This document shows, piece by piece, positions 1 through 8,107 of a DNA stretch of 49,174 bases. This DNA comes from Xanthomonas nasturtii (GTDB lineage: Bacteria; Pseudomonadota; Gammaproteobacteria; Xanthomonadales; Xanthomonadaceae). The first letter of the stretch is position 1; each line of letters opens with the position of its first letter. The stretch spans positions 1 to 49,174 of the forward strand of contig NZ_LYMI01000030.1 of NCBI RefSeq assembly GCF_001660815.1, in the 5' to 3' direction. The notes beneath the pieces were generated by a model. That model was not told the DNA's origin. It ran no database searches and saw only the letters and a program-made list of their open reading frames with translations. The position numbers and the translations under genes are program-made.

Positions 1-449
1 ACATCGGTCAGTTGAGACAGCCGCTGGCGCTCCTGCTGCACCGTCGCCAACACCTGCGTGCGGCGCTGCTGGTACTCGCGCAGCTGACGGCGCCAGCCTT
101 CCAGCGGCTGGTAGGGCGTGAGTGATACCACCATCGCCATCTGCGCCAGCACGCGCGCATCCAAGGTGTCGGTCTTGGCCAGTTGGCCGATGGCCTTGGC
201 AAAGTCACGCGCCTGGCGAGGGTTCACACGCGCCACCGGCAGGCCGGCCGCATGCAGCGCATCCAACGCTGCCAGTTCGTAGCCGCCCGTGGCTTCCAGT
301 ACCACTTGGTGCAGCTCCATGTGTCCCAGCCAGCTGCGCAGCTGGCGCAGACCTGCCGCCGTGTTGGGGAAGCGCCGCTCGCCTTTGCAGCCATGCACAT
401 GCACATCCAACCACTGCTTGCTGACATCGATACCTACGCCGTATGCCAT
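1..449 (-). CDS. IS110-family transposase, N-terminal part (cut by window edge)
   Basis: The reverse strand from the ATG at 447-449 encodes about 149 residues and then runs off the window. It starts MAYGVGIDVSKQWLDVHVHG, the RuvC-like DEDD start of IS110 recombinases. EATGGYE and a KTDTLDARVLAQ segment follow, where further acidic active-site residues lie in this family. A basic, coiled-coil-like stretch (LREYQQRRTQVLATVQQE) follows at the end. The C-terminal serine domain lies outside the window, so it is not known whether the element is intact. IS110 enzymes move DNA by an RNA-guided mechanism and lack terminal inverted repeats. No in-frame stop or frameshift is visible here. Confidence 0.9.
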   Translation of the reverse strand, partial: MAYGVGIDVSKQWLDVHVHGCKGERRFPNTAAGLRQLRSWLGHMELHQVVLEATGGYELAALDALHAAGLPVARVNPRQARDFAKAIGQLAKTDTLDARVLAQMAMVVSLTPYQPLEGWRRQLREYQQRRTQVLATVQQERQRLSQLTD

Positions 450-663
450 GGAAAAACTCCGCTATGCTCGAAGGGTCGAGAGCTCTCCTGGGCTGCCCAG
501 CCTGATCGTTACGAGTGCCAACTCCAGCAACTGTTCGGGCGTTTGCCAGGAGATCCCGGCGTGGCGACCTCGCTCTCCCGCGGTTGTTTAGACCTGTGGG
601 TTATCGGTCGACCACGCCGGCTCTCGACACCTAATCTGGCAGATCGCCAAGAGATAAGGGGCT
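450..663 (-). other. IS110 noncoding end, candidate bridge RNA region
   Basis: About 210 bases lie between the transposase start and the stop codon of the next gene, with no credible reading frame. In the IS110 group typified by IS621, the guide (bridge) RNA is encoded in the noncoding end upstream of the recombinase gene and is of similar length. Short hairpins are visible, for example CTGGGCTGCCCAG at 488-500. The exact IS boundary cannot be fixed without an empty site. Assignment as bridge RNA is inference from position and size. Confidence 0.4.
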
Positions 664-1521
664 TCAGGCCGCATCACGCGGATGCGCCACCACCGGCTGG
701 CGCTGGCGCCCCAGGCCTTCGATCTCCAGCTCCATCACGTCGCCCGGCTTGAGGTAGACCGGCGGTTTCTGGCCCAGGCCCACGCCCGGCGGGGTGCCGG
801 TGCTGATCACATCGCCCGGCATCAGCGTCATGTAGCGGCTGATGTGGCTGACCAGTTCGGCCACGCCGAACACCATCGTGCGGGTGCTGCCGTTCTGGTA
901 ACGGTGGCCGTTGACCTCCAGCCACATCGACAGGTTCTGCGGGTCGGGCACTTCATCGCGGGTGACCAGCCACGGGCCGATCGGGCCGAAGGTATCGGCG
1001 CTCTTGCCCTTGACCCACTGGCCGCCGTGTTCGAGCTGAAATTCGCGCTCGGACAGGTCGTTGATCACCGCGTAGCCGGCCACATGGTTCAAGGCTTCGT
1101 CCACCGACACATCGCGCGCCACATCGCCGATCACCACGCCCAGTTCCACTTCCCAATCGCTCTTGACCGAGCCGCGCGGGATGATCACGGTGTCGTTGGG
1201 GCCGCACACCGCAGTGGTGGCTTTCATGAAAAGAATCGGCATCTTGGGCACTTCCATGCCCGATTCGGCGGCGTGGTCGGCGTAGTTCAAGCCCACGCAG
1301 ATGAACTTGCCGATGCGGCCCACTGCGGCGCCATAGCGCTGCTCGCCTTCGATCAGCGGCAACGTGGACAGCTCCACTGCACGCAGTTTTTCCAGGCCGG
1401 CATTGGTGAGGTGCGCACCGGCGACATCGTCGATGACGCTGCTTAGGTCGCGGATGCGGCCTTCGCTATCGATCACGCCGGGACGTTCGTGGCCTTCGGC
1501 GCCAATACGTACGAGTTTCAT
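664..1521 (-). CDS. FAH-family hydrolase, probable 2,4-diketo-3-deoxy-L-fuconate hydrolase
   Basis: A 285-residue fumarylacetoacetate hydrolase-fold protein. Metal ligands typical of the family are present: E124 and E126 in DWEVELG, and D155 in INDLSERE. The STGTPPGVG loop is at 240-248. The start at MKLVRIG is preferred because AAGGAA lies eight bases upstream; an in-frame extension to 1572 has no support. In the oxidative L-fucose pathway described in Xanthomonas campestris, an FAH enzyme splits 2,4-diketo-3-deoxyfuconate into pyruvate and lactate. The three genes transcribed before it fit that route. A 228-base gap separates it from the SDR gene, so it may have its own promoter. Fold is certain; the exact substrate is inferred from context. 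Confidence 0.85.
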   Translation of the reverse strand: MKLVRIGAEGHERPGVIDSEGRIRDLSSVIDDVAGAHLTNAGLEKLRAVELSTLPLIEGEQRYGAAVGRIGKFICVGLNYADHAAESGMEVPKMPILFMKATTAVCGPNDTVIIPRGSVKSDWEVELGVVIGDVARDVSVDEALNHVAGYAVINDLSEREFQLEHGGQWVKGKSADTFGPIGPWLVTRDEVPDPQNLSMWLEVNGHRYQNGSTRTMVFGVAELVSHISRYMTLMPGDVISTGTPPGVGLGQKPPVYLKPGDVMELEIEGLGRQRQPVVAHPRDAA

Positions 1522-1749
1522 GCAGTCTTCCTTTGCAGGGGAGGAGTCGGAGCGAGCAGCCACCTGTTGCAAGGTGTTTCAGCAGGAGGTGGACGACGGG
1601 CTCGGAACAGGAATGTCGGTGATGCGTGCTGGCAACAAGCCACGGCAGGCGTGCGGTGCGGCGTGTTGTCGGCGGTCTTCAGTGCGGCTAAGACACCATC
1701 GCGTGCGGCCATGGGTCTGGCCGCTGCACAGCAGTGTGGTCGTCTGCGT

Positions 1750-2520
1750 TTAATTGGACCAGCCGCCATCGATGATATGGGTCTGGCCGGTGGTAAACGA
1801 AGATTCGTCCGAGGCCAGATACACCACCAGCTGCGCGATTTCGCGCGGGTCGCCCAAGCGGCCCATCGGCTGGCGGTCGGTGAAGCTCTTCCACACGGCC
1901 TGCTCGTCGCCGCCCAGGGCCTGCACGCGCTGCCCCAACGACGGCGTCTTGATGGTGCCCGGGCAGATCGCGTTGCAACGCACGCCCTGCGCCACGTAGT
2001 CGGCGGCAATGGCCTTGCTCAGGCCGATCACGGCGGCTTTGGTCACGCCATAGACGAAGCGGTTCGGCACGCCCTTGATGCTGGAAGCGACCGAGGACAT
2101 GTTGATGATGCTGCCGCGTCCGCGTTCGAGCATGCCTGGCAGCACCGCCTTGCAGGTGTAGTACATCGCATCGACGTTGATCGAGAACGAACGGCGCCAT
2201 GCCGGCTCGTCGCAGTCCAGGATGCTGCCCTGATGCACGTAACCGGCGCAGTTGAACAACACATCGAACGGGCCGTGCTCCGCGACCAGCGCAGCAATCG
2301 CCGAAGCATCGGTGACGTCCAGCAGCTGGGTGGTGATGGCGTCCGATTCGGCCGTCAGCGCCTGCAAGGCCGCGGCGTCGATGTCGGTGGCGATCACCTG
2401 CGCGCCGGCACGTGCGCAGGCCAGCGCGCTTTCGCGGCCGATGCCGGCGCCGGCGGCGGTGATCAGGCAACGCTTGCCCTGCAGGCGGGCGGTGGGTGTG
2501 GTGGGAATGGAGACTGTCAT
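1750..2520 (-). CDS. SDR dehydrogenase, probable 2-keto-3-deoxy-L-fuconate dehydrogenase
   Basis: A 256-residue classical short-chain dehydrogenase. It has the cofactor motif TAAGAGIG at 21-28, NCAG at 90-93, serine at 142-143, the catalytic YGVTK (Y157, K161), and a C-terminal DGGWSN as in many sugar-acid SDRs. An aspartate at the end of the second strand (VIATDID) favours NAD. Its start overlaps the stop of the lactonase gene by four bases (ATGA), so the two are translationally coupled. By context it oxidises 2-keto-3-deoxy-L-fuconate before FAH cleavage. Confidence 0.88.
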   Translation of the reverse strand: MTVSIPTTPTARLQGKRCLITAAGAGIGRESALACARAGAQVIATDIDAAALQALTAESDAITTQLLDVTDASAIAALVAEHGPFDVLFNCAGYVHQGSILDCDEPAWRRSFSINVDAMYYTCKAVLPGMLERGRGSIINMSSVASSIKGVPNRFVYGVTKAAVIGLSKAIAADYVAQGVRCNAICPGTIKTPSLGQRVQALGGDEQAVWKSFTDRQPMGRLGDPREIAQLVVYLASDESSFTTGQTHIIDGGWSN

Positions 2521-3389
2521 ACCGATAAAGTTCCGTGGGTGGGGGCCGCCGGCCGTGGCAGACGATAGAACGTGCGTGCGTTGTCGCCGAAGACCGCATC
2601 GGCGTGTTCGGCGGCATGCCGGGTGACGAGCTGCTGTGCAAGATCGACCCAGTGTGCGTAATCGGCGCGCAAGGTCAGCACCGGCCAGTCGCTGCCCCAC
2701 AGCAGGCGCTGCGCACTGAAGCGCGCGAACAGGTGCGCGACATATGGCTCCAGTGCGTCGATGCCGGCGCCGCGGGCAGCTTCGGTGAGCAGGCCGGAGA
2801 GTTTGCAATGCACGTTGGGATGCTGCGCCAACGCGGCCATGCCGGCGGCCCAGGCGACGAATTCGCCGGCCGCAATCTGCGGCTTGCCGCCGTGATCGAC
2901 GACCACGCGCAACGCCGGATGCCGTTTCAGGCGCGCCTGCAAGGCCGGCACATGCGCTGCGCGGATCAAGGCATCGAAAGCCAGATCGTGTTCCAGCATC
3001 GCATCGAAGGCGGCGTCCAACTCGGCGCCTGCCAGCCACTGCACGTCGGCAATGTCCTGCACCATCGGGCGCAGGCCCTTGAGCAGGCCGCCGCCGGCGC
3101 GCACCAGCGCGCCGATGCGGGCGGCGGCGTCGGGCGCGGCAAAATCCACCCAGCCAACCACGCCGGCAATGCGCGGCGCAGCGTGCGCCAGCTCGAACAG
3201 GTAACAGGTTTCCGCTTCCGTTGCGGCGGCCTGCACCACGACCACGCTGCCAACGCCGGCCGCGTCCAGCGCAGCGCCGACATCGTGCGGTGCAAAGTCG
3301 CGGTACAGCGGCGCAAGCTCGGGCGTCAGCCAGGCGTAATCGCCACGCGCCAGATGCCAGAAATGCAGATGCGCATCGACGCGGTTCAT
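2517..3389 (-). CDS. Amidohydrolase-2 family lactonase, probable L-fucono-1,5-lactonase
   Basis: A 290-residue TIM-barrel amidohydrolase of the cog3618 lactonase type. DAHLHFW (5-11) supplies the metal-site histidines. VVDHGGKP is at 163-170, CKLSG at 195-199, and WGSDWP at 231-236 carries the conserved aspartate. Both ends overlap neighbours by four bases (ATGA), linking it to the upstream reductase and downstream SDR. The family includes L-fuconolactonase, which opens the product of L-fucose dehydrogenase to L-fuconate. The specific substrate is inferred from the operon. Confidence 0.87.
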   Translation of the reverse strand: MNRVDAHLHFWHLARGDYAWLTPELAPLYRDFAPHDVGAALDAAGVGSVVVVQAAATEAETCYLFELAHAAPRIAGVVGWVDFAAPDAAARIGALVRAGGGLLKGLRPMVQDIADVQWLAGAELDAAFDAMLEHDLAFDALIRAAHVPALQARLKRHPALRVVVDHGGKPQIAAGEFVAWAAGMAALAQHPNVHCKLSGLLTEAARGAGIDALEPYVAHLFARFSAQRLLWGSDWPVLTLRADYAHWVDLAQQLVTRHAAEHADAVFGDNARTFYRLPRPAAPTHGTLSV

Positions 3390-4396
3390 GGCGTGGGCAG
3401 GTCCGTATCGAGTAGGCCGCCGTCGCGCAGGCGCTGCCATAGCGCAGGCGGAATGGTCGCCTGCAACCGTGCAGCGGCCGAGTGCACCTCGGCCACGGTG
3501 CGCATGCCGGCCACCACCGTGATCACTGCCGGATGCGCCAGCGGGAACTGCAACGCGGCCGCACCGATATCCACCCCGAACGCGGCGCAGGCGGCATACA
3601 GGCGCTGCGCATGCTGCAAGGTGGCGGTATCGACCGGGGCGTAGTTGTAGGTGGCGCCGGGGCCGCGCGCATCGCTGAGCAGGCCGGAGCTGTACGGCCC
3701 GGCCGACAGGATCGACACGCCGCGTTGCTGCGCCTGATCCAGCAGCGCGCGTGCGCCGTGCTGTTCCAGCAGGGTGTAGCGCCCGGCCAGCATCACGCAG
3801 TCGAGCGGAAACCGCGGCAGCACCTCCAGCGCCACGTCCTGCTCGTTGACGCCCAGGCCGATCGCCCCGCACGCCCCGGACGCCTTCAACTCCGCCATGG
3901 CCGGCAAGGCCTCCTCCAAGGCCTGCTGCAGCACACGGGCGTGGTTGTCGCCGTGGGTCAGCGCACCGATGTCGTGCAGCAGCAGCACGTCGATGTAGTC
4001 GGTGCCCAGGCGCTCCAGGCTGGAGGCGAAGGCGCGCCGCACGCCGTCGGCGCTGTAGTCGAACTCGGCGCGGCGGCCGCCCACCGCAAAGCCATCGCGG
4101 CCGGCAACGGCCTGGGCGTCGTCGTAGACGCAGCGGCCGACCTTGGTCGACAGCGTGTACGCAGCGCGCGGCACGCCGGCCAGGCCGCGGCCCAGGCGCG
4201 CTTCGCTCAAGCCGTAGCCGTAGTAGGGCGCGGTATCGAAATGGCGGATGCCGGCCTCGAACGCGCCCGCCACCGCAGCCAGTGCGTCCGCCTCGTCCAC
4301 TTCGGTGTACAGGTTGCCGATCGGCGCAGCGCCGAAGCCCAGCGCCGACAGCTGCACGTCGGTGCTGCCGAGACGCTGCCGTGCCACGCCGCTCAT
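3386..4396 (-). CDS. Aldo/keto reductase, probable L-fucose dehydrogenase
   Basis: A 336-residue aldo/keto reductase and first gene of the fucose operon. The catalytic tetrad is visible as D54, Y59 (DTAPYYG), K85 (STKVG) and H141 (VLLLHD). The sequence resembles NAD(P)-dependent D-threo-aldose/L-fucose dehydrogenases that oxidise the C1 hydroxyl to a lactone. The start MSGVARQRLG is chosen because GGAG lies eight bases upstream; the longer in-frame extension to 4504 lacks both a site and family similarity. It overlaps the lactonase gene by four bases. No fucose transporter or regulator is next to it in this window. Confidence 0.88.
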   Translation of the reverse strand: MSGVARQRLGSTDVQLSALGFGAAPIGNLYTEVDEADALAAVAGAFEAGIRHFDTAPYYGYGLSEARLGRGLAGVPRAAYTLSTKVGRCVYDDAQAVAGRDGFAVGGRRAEFDYSADGVRRAFASSLERLGTDYIDVLLLHDIGALTHGDNHARVLQQALEEALPAMAELKASGACGAIGLGVNEQDVALEVLPRFPLDCVMLAGRYTLLEQHGARALLDQAQQRGVSILSAGPYSSGLLSDARGPGATYNYAPVDTATLQHAQRLYAACAAFGVDIGAAALQFPLAHPAVITVVAGMRTVAEVHSAAARLQATIPPALWQRLRDGGLLDTDLPTP

Positions 4397-4827
4397 GCGC
4401 ACCGCTCCGGAGCGAGGGCGGCAGCGCAGGCGCTGGAAGGATCTGGAAAGCAGGAGCTGAGCATTGCAACGTCCACCAGCCGACAGGTGCCGGGCTGTTC
4501 GCATATGAATATGGCAATCATCAATGAACAGATCACGCTGCAGTGCAGCATGAGGGGGCCATGTAGGCGCTGCGCGTGAGCCAGCGACAGAGTTAGGAGT
4601 CGTTTGCCCGCGCTATGCGGCTTAACCGGCTCAGGAATTGTCAGGCTCCCGAACCATCGCTCCACGCGTGGCCCGATGTCTCCGTGCTCACCTGGCGGCG
4701 ACCGGCTGACGATGCGCGCCTGCACGTTCATCCAGTGTCAGACGATGGCCATGCGCGGCCGAGTCGAAATGAGAGGTCGCCAGGCTGGCAACGTGCGATG
4801 CGGCTACGCGCTTGCCTGCAACCTGGA
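4397..4827. other. Intergenic region upstream of fucose operon
   Basis: About 430 bases with no convincing coding sequence. It must contain the promoter of the leftward fucose operon. The only AT-rich patch is around 4498-4530, containing the near-symmetric CATATGAATATG at 4502-4513, a plausible promoter or operator. The rest looks like degraded GC-rich spacer between the operon start and the 3' end of the TetR gene. Confidence 0.4.
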
Positions 4828-5430
4828 TCAATCAGACGCAGGCATGGGTTGAGCGCTGTCAGCTGGTGCAAGCGACGCAACCAACTGCGTGCGGCACACG
4901 TCCAGAACTTCATCCGCTAATGGCGAGTCGTCCGCGCAGGCCCGTGACAGCACAACCGCGCCCACTGCATGCGCGAACAGATTGATCGTTCTGGACCGAA
5001 CATCATCGTGCCCATCGCCGCCAGAGAGCATTGCGGTCCGCTCCACCATCGCCAGCATGTTCTCGATACCGACGGTGAACATCGCCTTGATATCTGTCGA
5101 TTGACGCGCTGCGTCGCCGCCGAGTGCCGCCATTGTGCAGCCGTCGCCGCGCCCGTCCCGGTGCGTTCTCGAGACGTAGAAATCGATGAATTGACGGATA
5201 TCCGTACCTTCGATCTGGCCGGCGATCTGTTGCAGGCCATGCTGGGCCGTCTCGGCGATCAGATCCGCCTTGGACCCGAAATGCTTGTAGAAGCCGCCAT
5301 GGGTGAGGCCGGCGGCAGCCATCAGATCGGCCACGCTCACCCCGTCGTAGCCACGTTCACGAAACAACGCGGAGGCCGTTTCGACGATGCGGGCCCGATT
5401 CTCCAGCGATTGCGCTTTGGTGATTTTCAT
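4828..5430 (-). CDS. TetR-family transcriptional repressor
   Basis: A 200-residue TetR regulator. The N-terminal domain runs from RARIVETASALFRERGYDG through the recognition segment LMAAAGLTHGGFYKHFGSK, typical of regulators of redox or efflux genes. The C-terminal ligand domain is AcrR/YxaF-like. The start MKITKAQ is preferred over upstream in-frame codons, which would extend into the operator-rich intergenic DNA. It is divergent from the SDR/quinone reductase pair, so it very likely represses them and itself. The inducer cannot be read from the sequence. Confidence 0.9.
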   Translation of the reverse strand: MKITKAQSLENRARIVETASALFRERGYDGVSVADLMAAAGLTHGGFYKHFGSKADLIAETAQHGLQQIAGQIEGTDIRQFIDFYVSRTHRDGRGDGCTMAALGGDAARQSTDIKAMFTVGIENMLAMVERTAMLSGGDGHDDVRSRTINLFAHAVGAVVLSRACADDSPLADEVLDVCRTQLVASLAPADSAQPMPASD

Positions 5431-5469
5431 TGTGTTCCAGGGTCGACGGCAGGCCGCCAATTTACATTG

Positions 5470-5523
5470 ATGTCGACCACAATCAAAGTTGTTGACATTT
5501 TTGAGTTTGATCGACATCATAAA
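5470..5523. promoter_or_regulatory. Divergent promoter/operator between tetR and SDR gene
   Basis: This AT-rich stretch has repeated GTCGACAT-like half sites: ATGTCGAC at 5470-5477, GTTGACAT at 5491-5498 and ATCGACAT at 5510-5517. The first two form an imperfect inverted repeat. A TTGACA at 5492-5497 could be the -35 of the SDR gene, with an ATCATA-like -10 about 18 bases on. Overlap of the half sites with the -35 suits repression by the adjacent TetR protein. Confidence 0.5.
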
Positions 5524-5581
5524 TTCACGCGGTCGAACGCACCTGTCGACCACCACCGCCTCACCTCACCAAGGACATTTC

Positions 5582-6391
5582 ATGAAGACACATAAACCTG
5601 TGGCGCTGGTCACCGGCGCTTCCTCGGGCATCGGCGAAGCGGCTGCCCGGCAACTCCTCGCCGCCGGCTATACGGTCTATGGCACCAGCCGGCGCGGTGC
5701 GGGAGCCGGTCAGGCGGCGTTTCCGCTGCTGGCGCTGGACGTGACCGATGACGCGTCGGTCGCCGCTGCGATCGCCGAGCTGCAGCAGCGCGAAGGCCGT
5801 CTGGATCTGCTGGTCAACAACGCCGGTGTCGGCGTCCAGGGTGCGGCGGAAGAAAGCTCGATCGAACAGGTCCGCTCGCTGTTCGAAACCAACTTCTACG
5901 GCGTGGTCCGCGTTACCAACGCGGTCTTGCCCCTCATGCGCAAGCAGGGGAGCGGGCGCATCCTCAATGTCGGCTCAGGCCTGGGTCTGATCCCTGCGCC
6001 ATTCAACGCCTATTACTCGGCCACCAAACATGCGCTGGAGGGATATTCCGAATCCCTCGACCACGAAGTGCGCGGGTTCGGTGTGCGGGTGGTGGTGATC
6101 GAGCCGGGCGCGACCCGCACCGCATTCGAGACCAGCACCGTCTGGTCGGATCGGCCACTGGCCGATTACGACGCGCTCCGCGCCAAGTATCGGGCGGCTT
6201 ACGAAAGCGCGATCGCCGTCGCGGCCACCGCCGAGAGCGTCGCCGACACCATCGTCCTGGCCGCACGCGAGCAGCGTCCGCAGTTGCGCTATGCGTCGGG
6301 CAAGGACGCCAGACAAGGCGCATTCGCCCGTCGGTTCCTGCCTCGCGCGTTGTTCGACAAGGTGCTGCACAAGCAGTTCGGACTGGCGTAA
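5582..6391 (+). CDS. Short-chain dehydrogenase/reductase
   Basis: A 269-residue SDR with TGASSGIG at the cofactor loop, NNAG, the catalytic serine in NVGSG and YYSATKHAL for the Tyr/Lys pair. R43-R44 after the second strand (GTSRRG) suggest NADP(H) preference. The start ATG has AAGGA seven bases upstream. It is the first gene of an apparent operon with the quinone reductase, 45 bases downstream, and is divergent from the TetR gene. The substrate is unknown; such pairs are often induced by reactive carbonyl or aromatic compounds. Confidence 0.88.
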   Translation: MKTHKPVALVTGASSGIGEAAARQLLAAGYTVYGTSRRGAGAGQAAFPLLALDVTDDASVAAAIAELQQREGRLDLLVNNAGVGVQGAAEESSIEQVRSLFETNFYGVVRVTNAVLPLMRKQGSGRILNVGSGLGLIPAPFNAYYSATKHALEGYSESLDHEVRGFGVRVVVIEPGATRTAFETSTVWSDRPLADYDALRAKYRAAYESAIAVAATAESVADTIVLAAREQRPQLRYASGKDARQGAFARRFLPRALFDKVLHKQFGLA

Positions 6392-6436
6392 TTCCCGGGC
6401 ATCAGGCCCATCAATCCACGACATGAAGGATGCGAC

Positions 6437-7426
6437 ATGAAAGCTGTTCGATTTCACCAGACCGGCGACGCCGATGTCCTGATCTACGAGGACGTTCCCG
6501 ATCCGACGCCGCAGGACCACGAGGTGCTGATCCGGGTCGAAGCGACCGGCCTCAACTTCGCCGACGTCATGCGACGCCGGGGAGACGATTATCCCGAGCC
6601 GTCGCCAGCGCCCTTCATTCTGGGCGCGGAAGTTGCCGGCACGATCGTTGCGGTCGGCAAGGCGGTGACTGCGCTGCAAGCGGGCATGTCGGTACTGGCA
6701 ACACCGGGCGCCGGCGGCTACGCGCAGTACATCTGTGTGCCGGAGGCGATCGTGGTGCCGCTGCCCGATGGCGTACCGGCGGTCCAGGCCGCGGCCGTGA
6801 TGGCCAACGGGTTGACCGCCGCGCTGGTGTTGCGCAATGCCGCGCGGCTGGCGCCAGGTGAAACCGTCCTGATCGAAGGCGCAGCCGGCGGACTGGGCTC
6901 CCTCGCGGTGCAGCTGGCCAAACTCTATGGCGCCGGCAAGGTCATCGCTGCAGCCAGCACGCAGGAAAAGCGGGACATGGCGATCCGGTTGGGCGCTGAC
7001 GCGGCGGTGGACTACACCGCTGCCGACTGGGCCGAACAGGTCCGTGCCCTGACCGATGGCAAGGGTGTGGACGTCATCGTCGAAATCGCTGGCGGCGACA
7101 ACGTCGCCGAGGCGTTCAAGGCTCTGGCACCGTTCGGGCGCCTGATCTTCGTCGGCCAATCCAGCGGCAACACCGCCCTGATCGACCCATGGCAGTTGAT
7201 CGTTCCCAACCACACGCTGACCAGTTTCTATGTGGGTAGCTACCTGGCGTTCCCGCAACTGATCCAGTCCACGCTGACGGAAATCATGGGCTTGATCCTG
7301 TCCGGACAACTTGCACTGCAAGTCAACACCGTGCTGCCGTTGTCAAAGGCGGCCCAGGCGCATCGGCTTCTGGAAAGCCGCCAGACGACGGGCAAAATGG
7401 TGCTGCAACCCTGGGTCGACGCTTGA
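6437..7426 (+). CDS. MDR-family NAD(P)H:quinone oxidoreductase
   Basis: A 329-residue medium-chain dehydrogenase/reductase of the zinc-free quinone oxidoreductase class. GLNFADVM lies near residues 38-45. The cofactor motif EGAAGGLGS is at 147-155 (the AxxGxxG form), and the catalytic zinc ligands of alcohol dehydrogenases are missing. Such enzymes reduce quinones or activated alkenes with NADPH. It is co-directional with the SDR gene and follows it closely, so both are probably controlled by the divergent TetR repressor. Full length for the family. Confidence 0.9.
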   Translation: MKAVRFHQTGDADVLIYEDVPDPTPQDHEVLIRVEATGLNFADVMRRRGDDYPEPSPAPFILGAEVAGTIVAVGKAVTALQAGMSVLATPGAGGYAQYICVPEAIVVPLPDGVPAVQAAAVMANGLTAALVLRNAARLAPGETVLIEGAAGGLGSLAVQLAKLYGAGKVIAAASTQEKRDMAIRLGADAAVDYTAADWAEQVRALTDGKGVDVIVEIAGGDNVAEAFKALAPFGRLIFVGQSSGNTALIDPWQLIVPNHTLTSFYVGSYLAFPQLIQSTLTEIMGLILSGQLALQVNTVLPLSKAAQAHRLLESRQTTGKMVLQPWVDA

Positions 7427-7538
7427 TTCGAGCAAGCAGCAGACGTGGTGCGGGGGTTCGACGCAGTGTCGTAGCACCTCTGCACCTCTGCACGTCGCTT
7501 GCGTTTGCGAAGTCTGCAGTGTCAACAAAACGCAAGGC

Positions 7539-7883
7539 TCAGGGGTGGCGATCGTCCTGGCCGGTTTCTGCGCAGAAGATCGCATGCATGGCGCTCAGCA
7601 AGGCAGCCACCTTTGGATCGCCCAAGCGGTAGATGATGGATCGGGATTCGCGACGGGTGAGGACCAATTGCCGCTGCCGCAGGTCGGCCAGTTGCTGGGA
7701 CAAGGCCGGCTGCCGGATGCCTGTCGTTGCTTCCAGGCCGCTCACGGTGGACTCGCCCTGCGATAACTGGCACAGCAGCAGCAGACGTGACGGTGTGGCC
7801 ATGAAGCGCAGCAGTTCGGCCACCTCCGGCACGCGCTCCTTCATGGCGGCAAGATCACTGACGGAGAGAGTTGTTTCGGTCAC
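7539..7883 (-). CDS. bigR: ArsR-family regulator, BigR/SqrR-like persulfide sensor
   Basis: A 114-residue winged-helix ArsR protein with a GTG start. The recognition region is TGIRQPALSQQLADLRQ and the wing follows with RRESRSIIYRLGD. Two cysteines, C38 (LLLLCQL) and C104 (AIFCAET), are 66 residues apart. That matches the spacing of the redox pair C42/C108 of BigR, which senses hydrogen sulfide and persulfide in Xylella and Agrobacterium. No metal-binding cysteine motif of arsenic sensors is seen. The divergent neighbour is the remnant of its usual target gene, a persulfide dioxygenase. Symbol given by similarity only. Confidence 0.8.
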   Translation of the reverse strand: MTETTLSVSDLAAMKERVPEVAELLRFMATPSRLLLLCQLSQGESTVSGLEATTGIRQPALSQQLADLRQRQLVLTRRESRSIIYRLGDPKVAALLSAMHAIFCAETGQDDRHP

Positions 7884-8107
7884 GGGGCGTGGAGGACTAC
7901 GGGTCAGGGAGATGTAGAGCGTAACGGCTGAGCCCTCTGGCGACTGAACGGACAGCTCCGCATAGCGATTAATAGTTGCAGTGTATATGCATCTATGAAA
8001 TTGTCATTGCACTTCCTCTCGGCGTTGTGATCGTGATTGCTTCTGCCGCACTCGACACCTCTCTGGCAATGGCGCGCACGGTGGTGACCGGCGCCCACTC
8101 CGGCAGC

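Noticed and set aside
4393..4731. 112-codon reverse frame upstream of the fucose operon
   Set aside because: Overlaps the reductase start, has no recognisable motif and is likely chance in GC-rich spacer.
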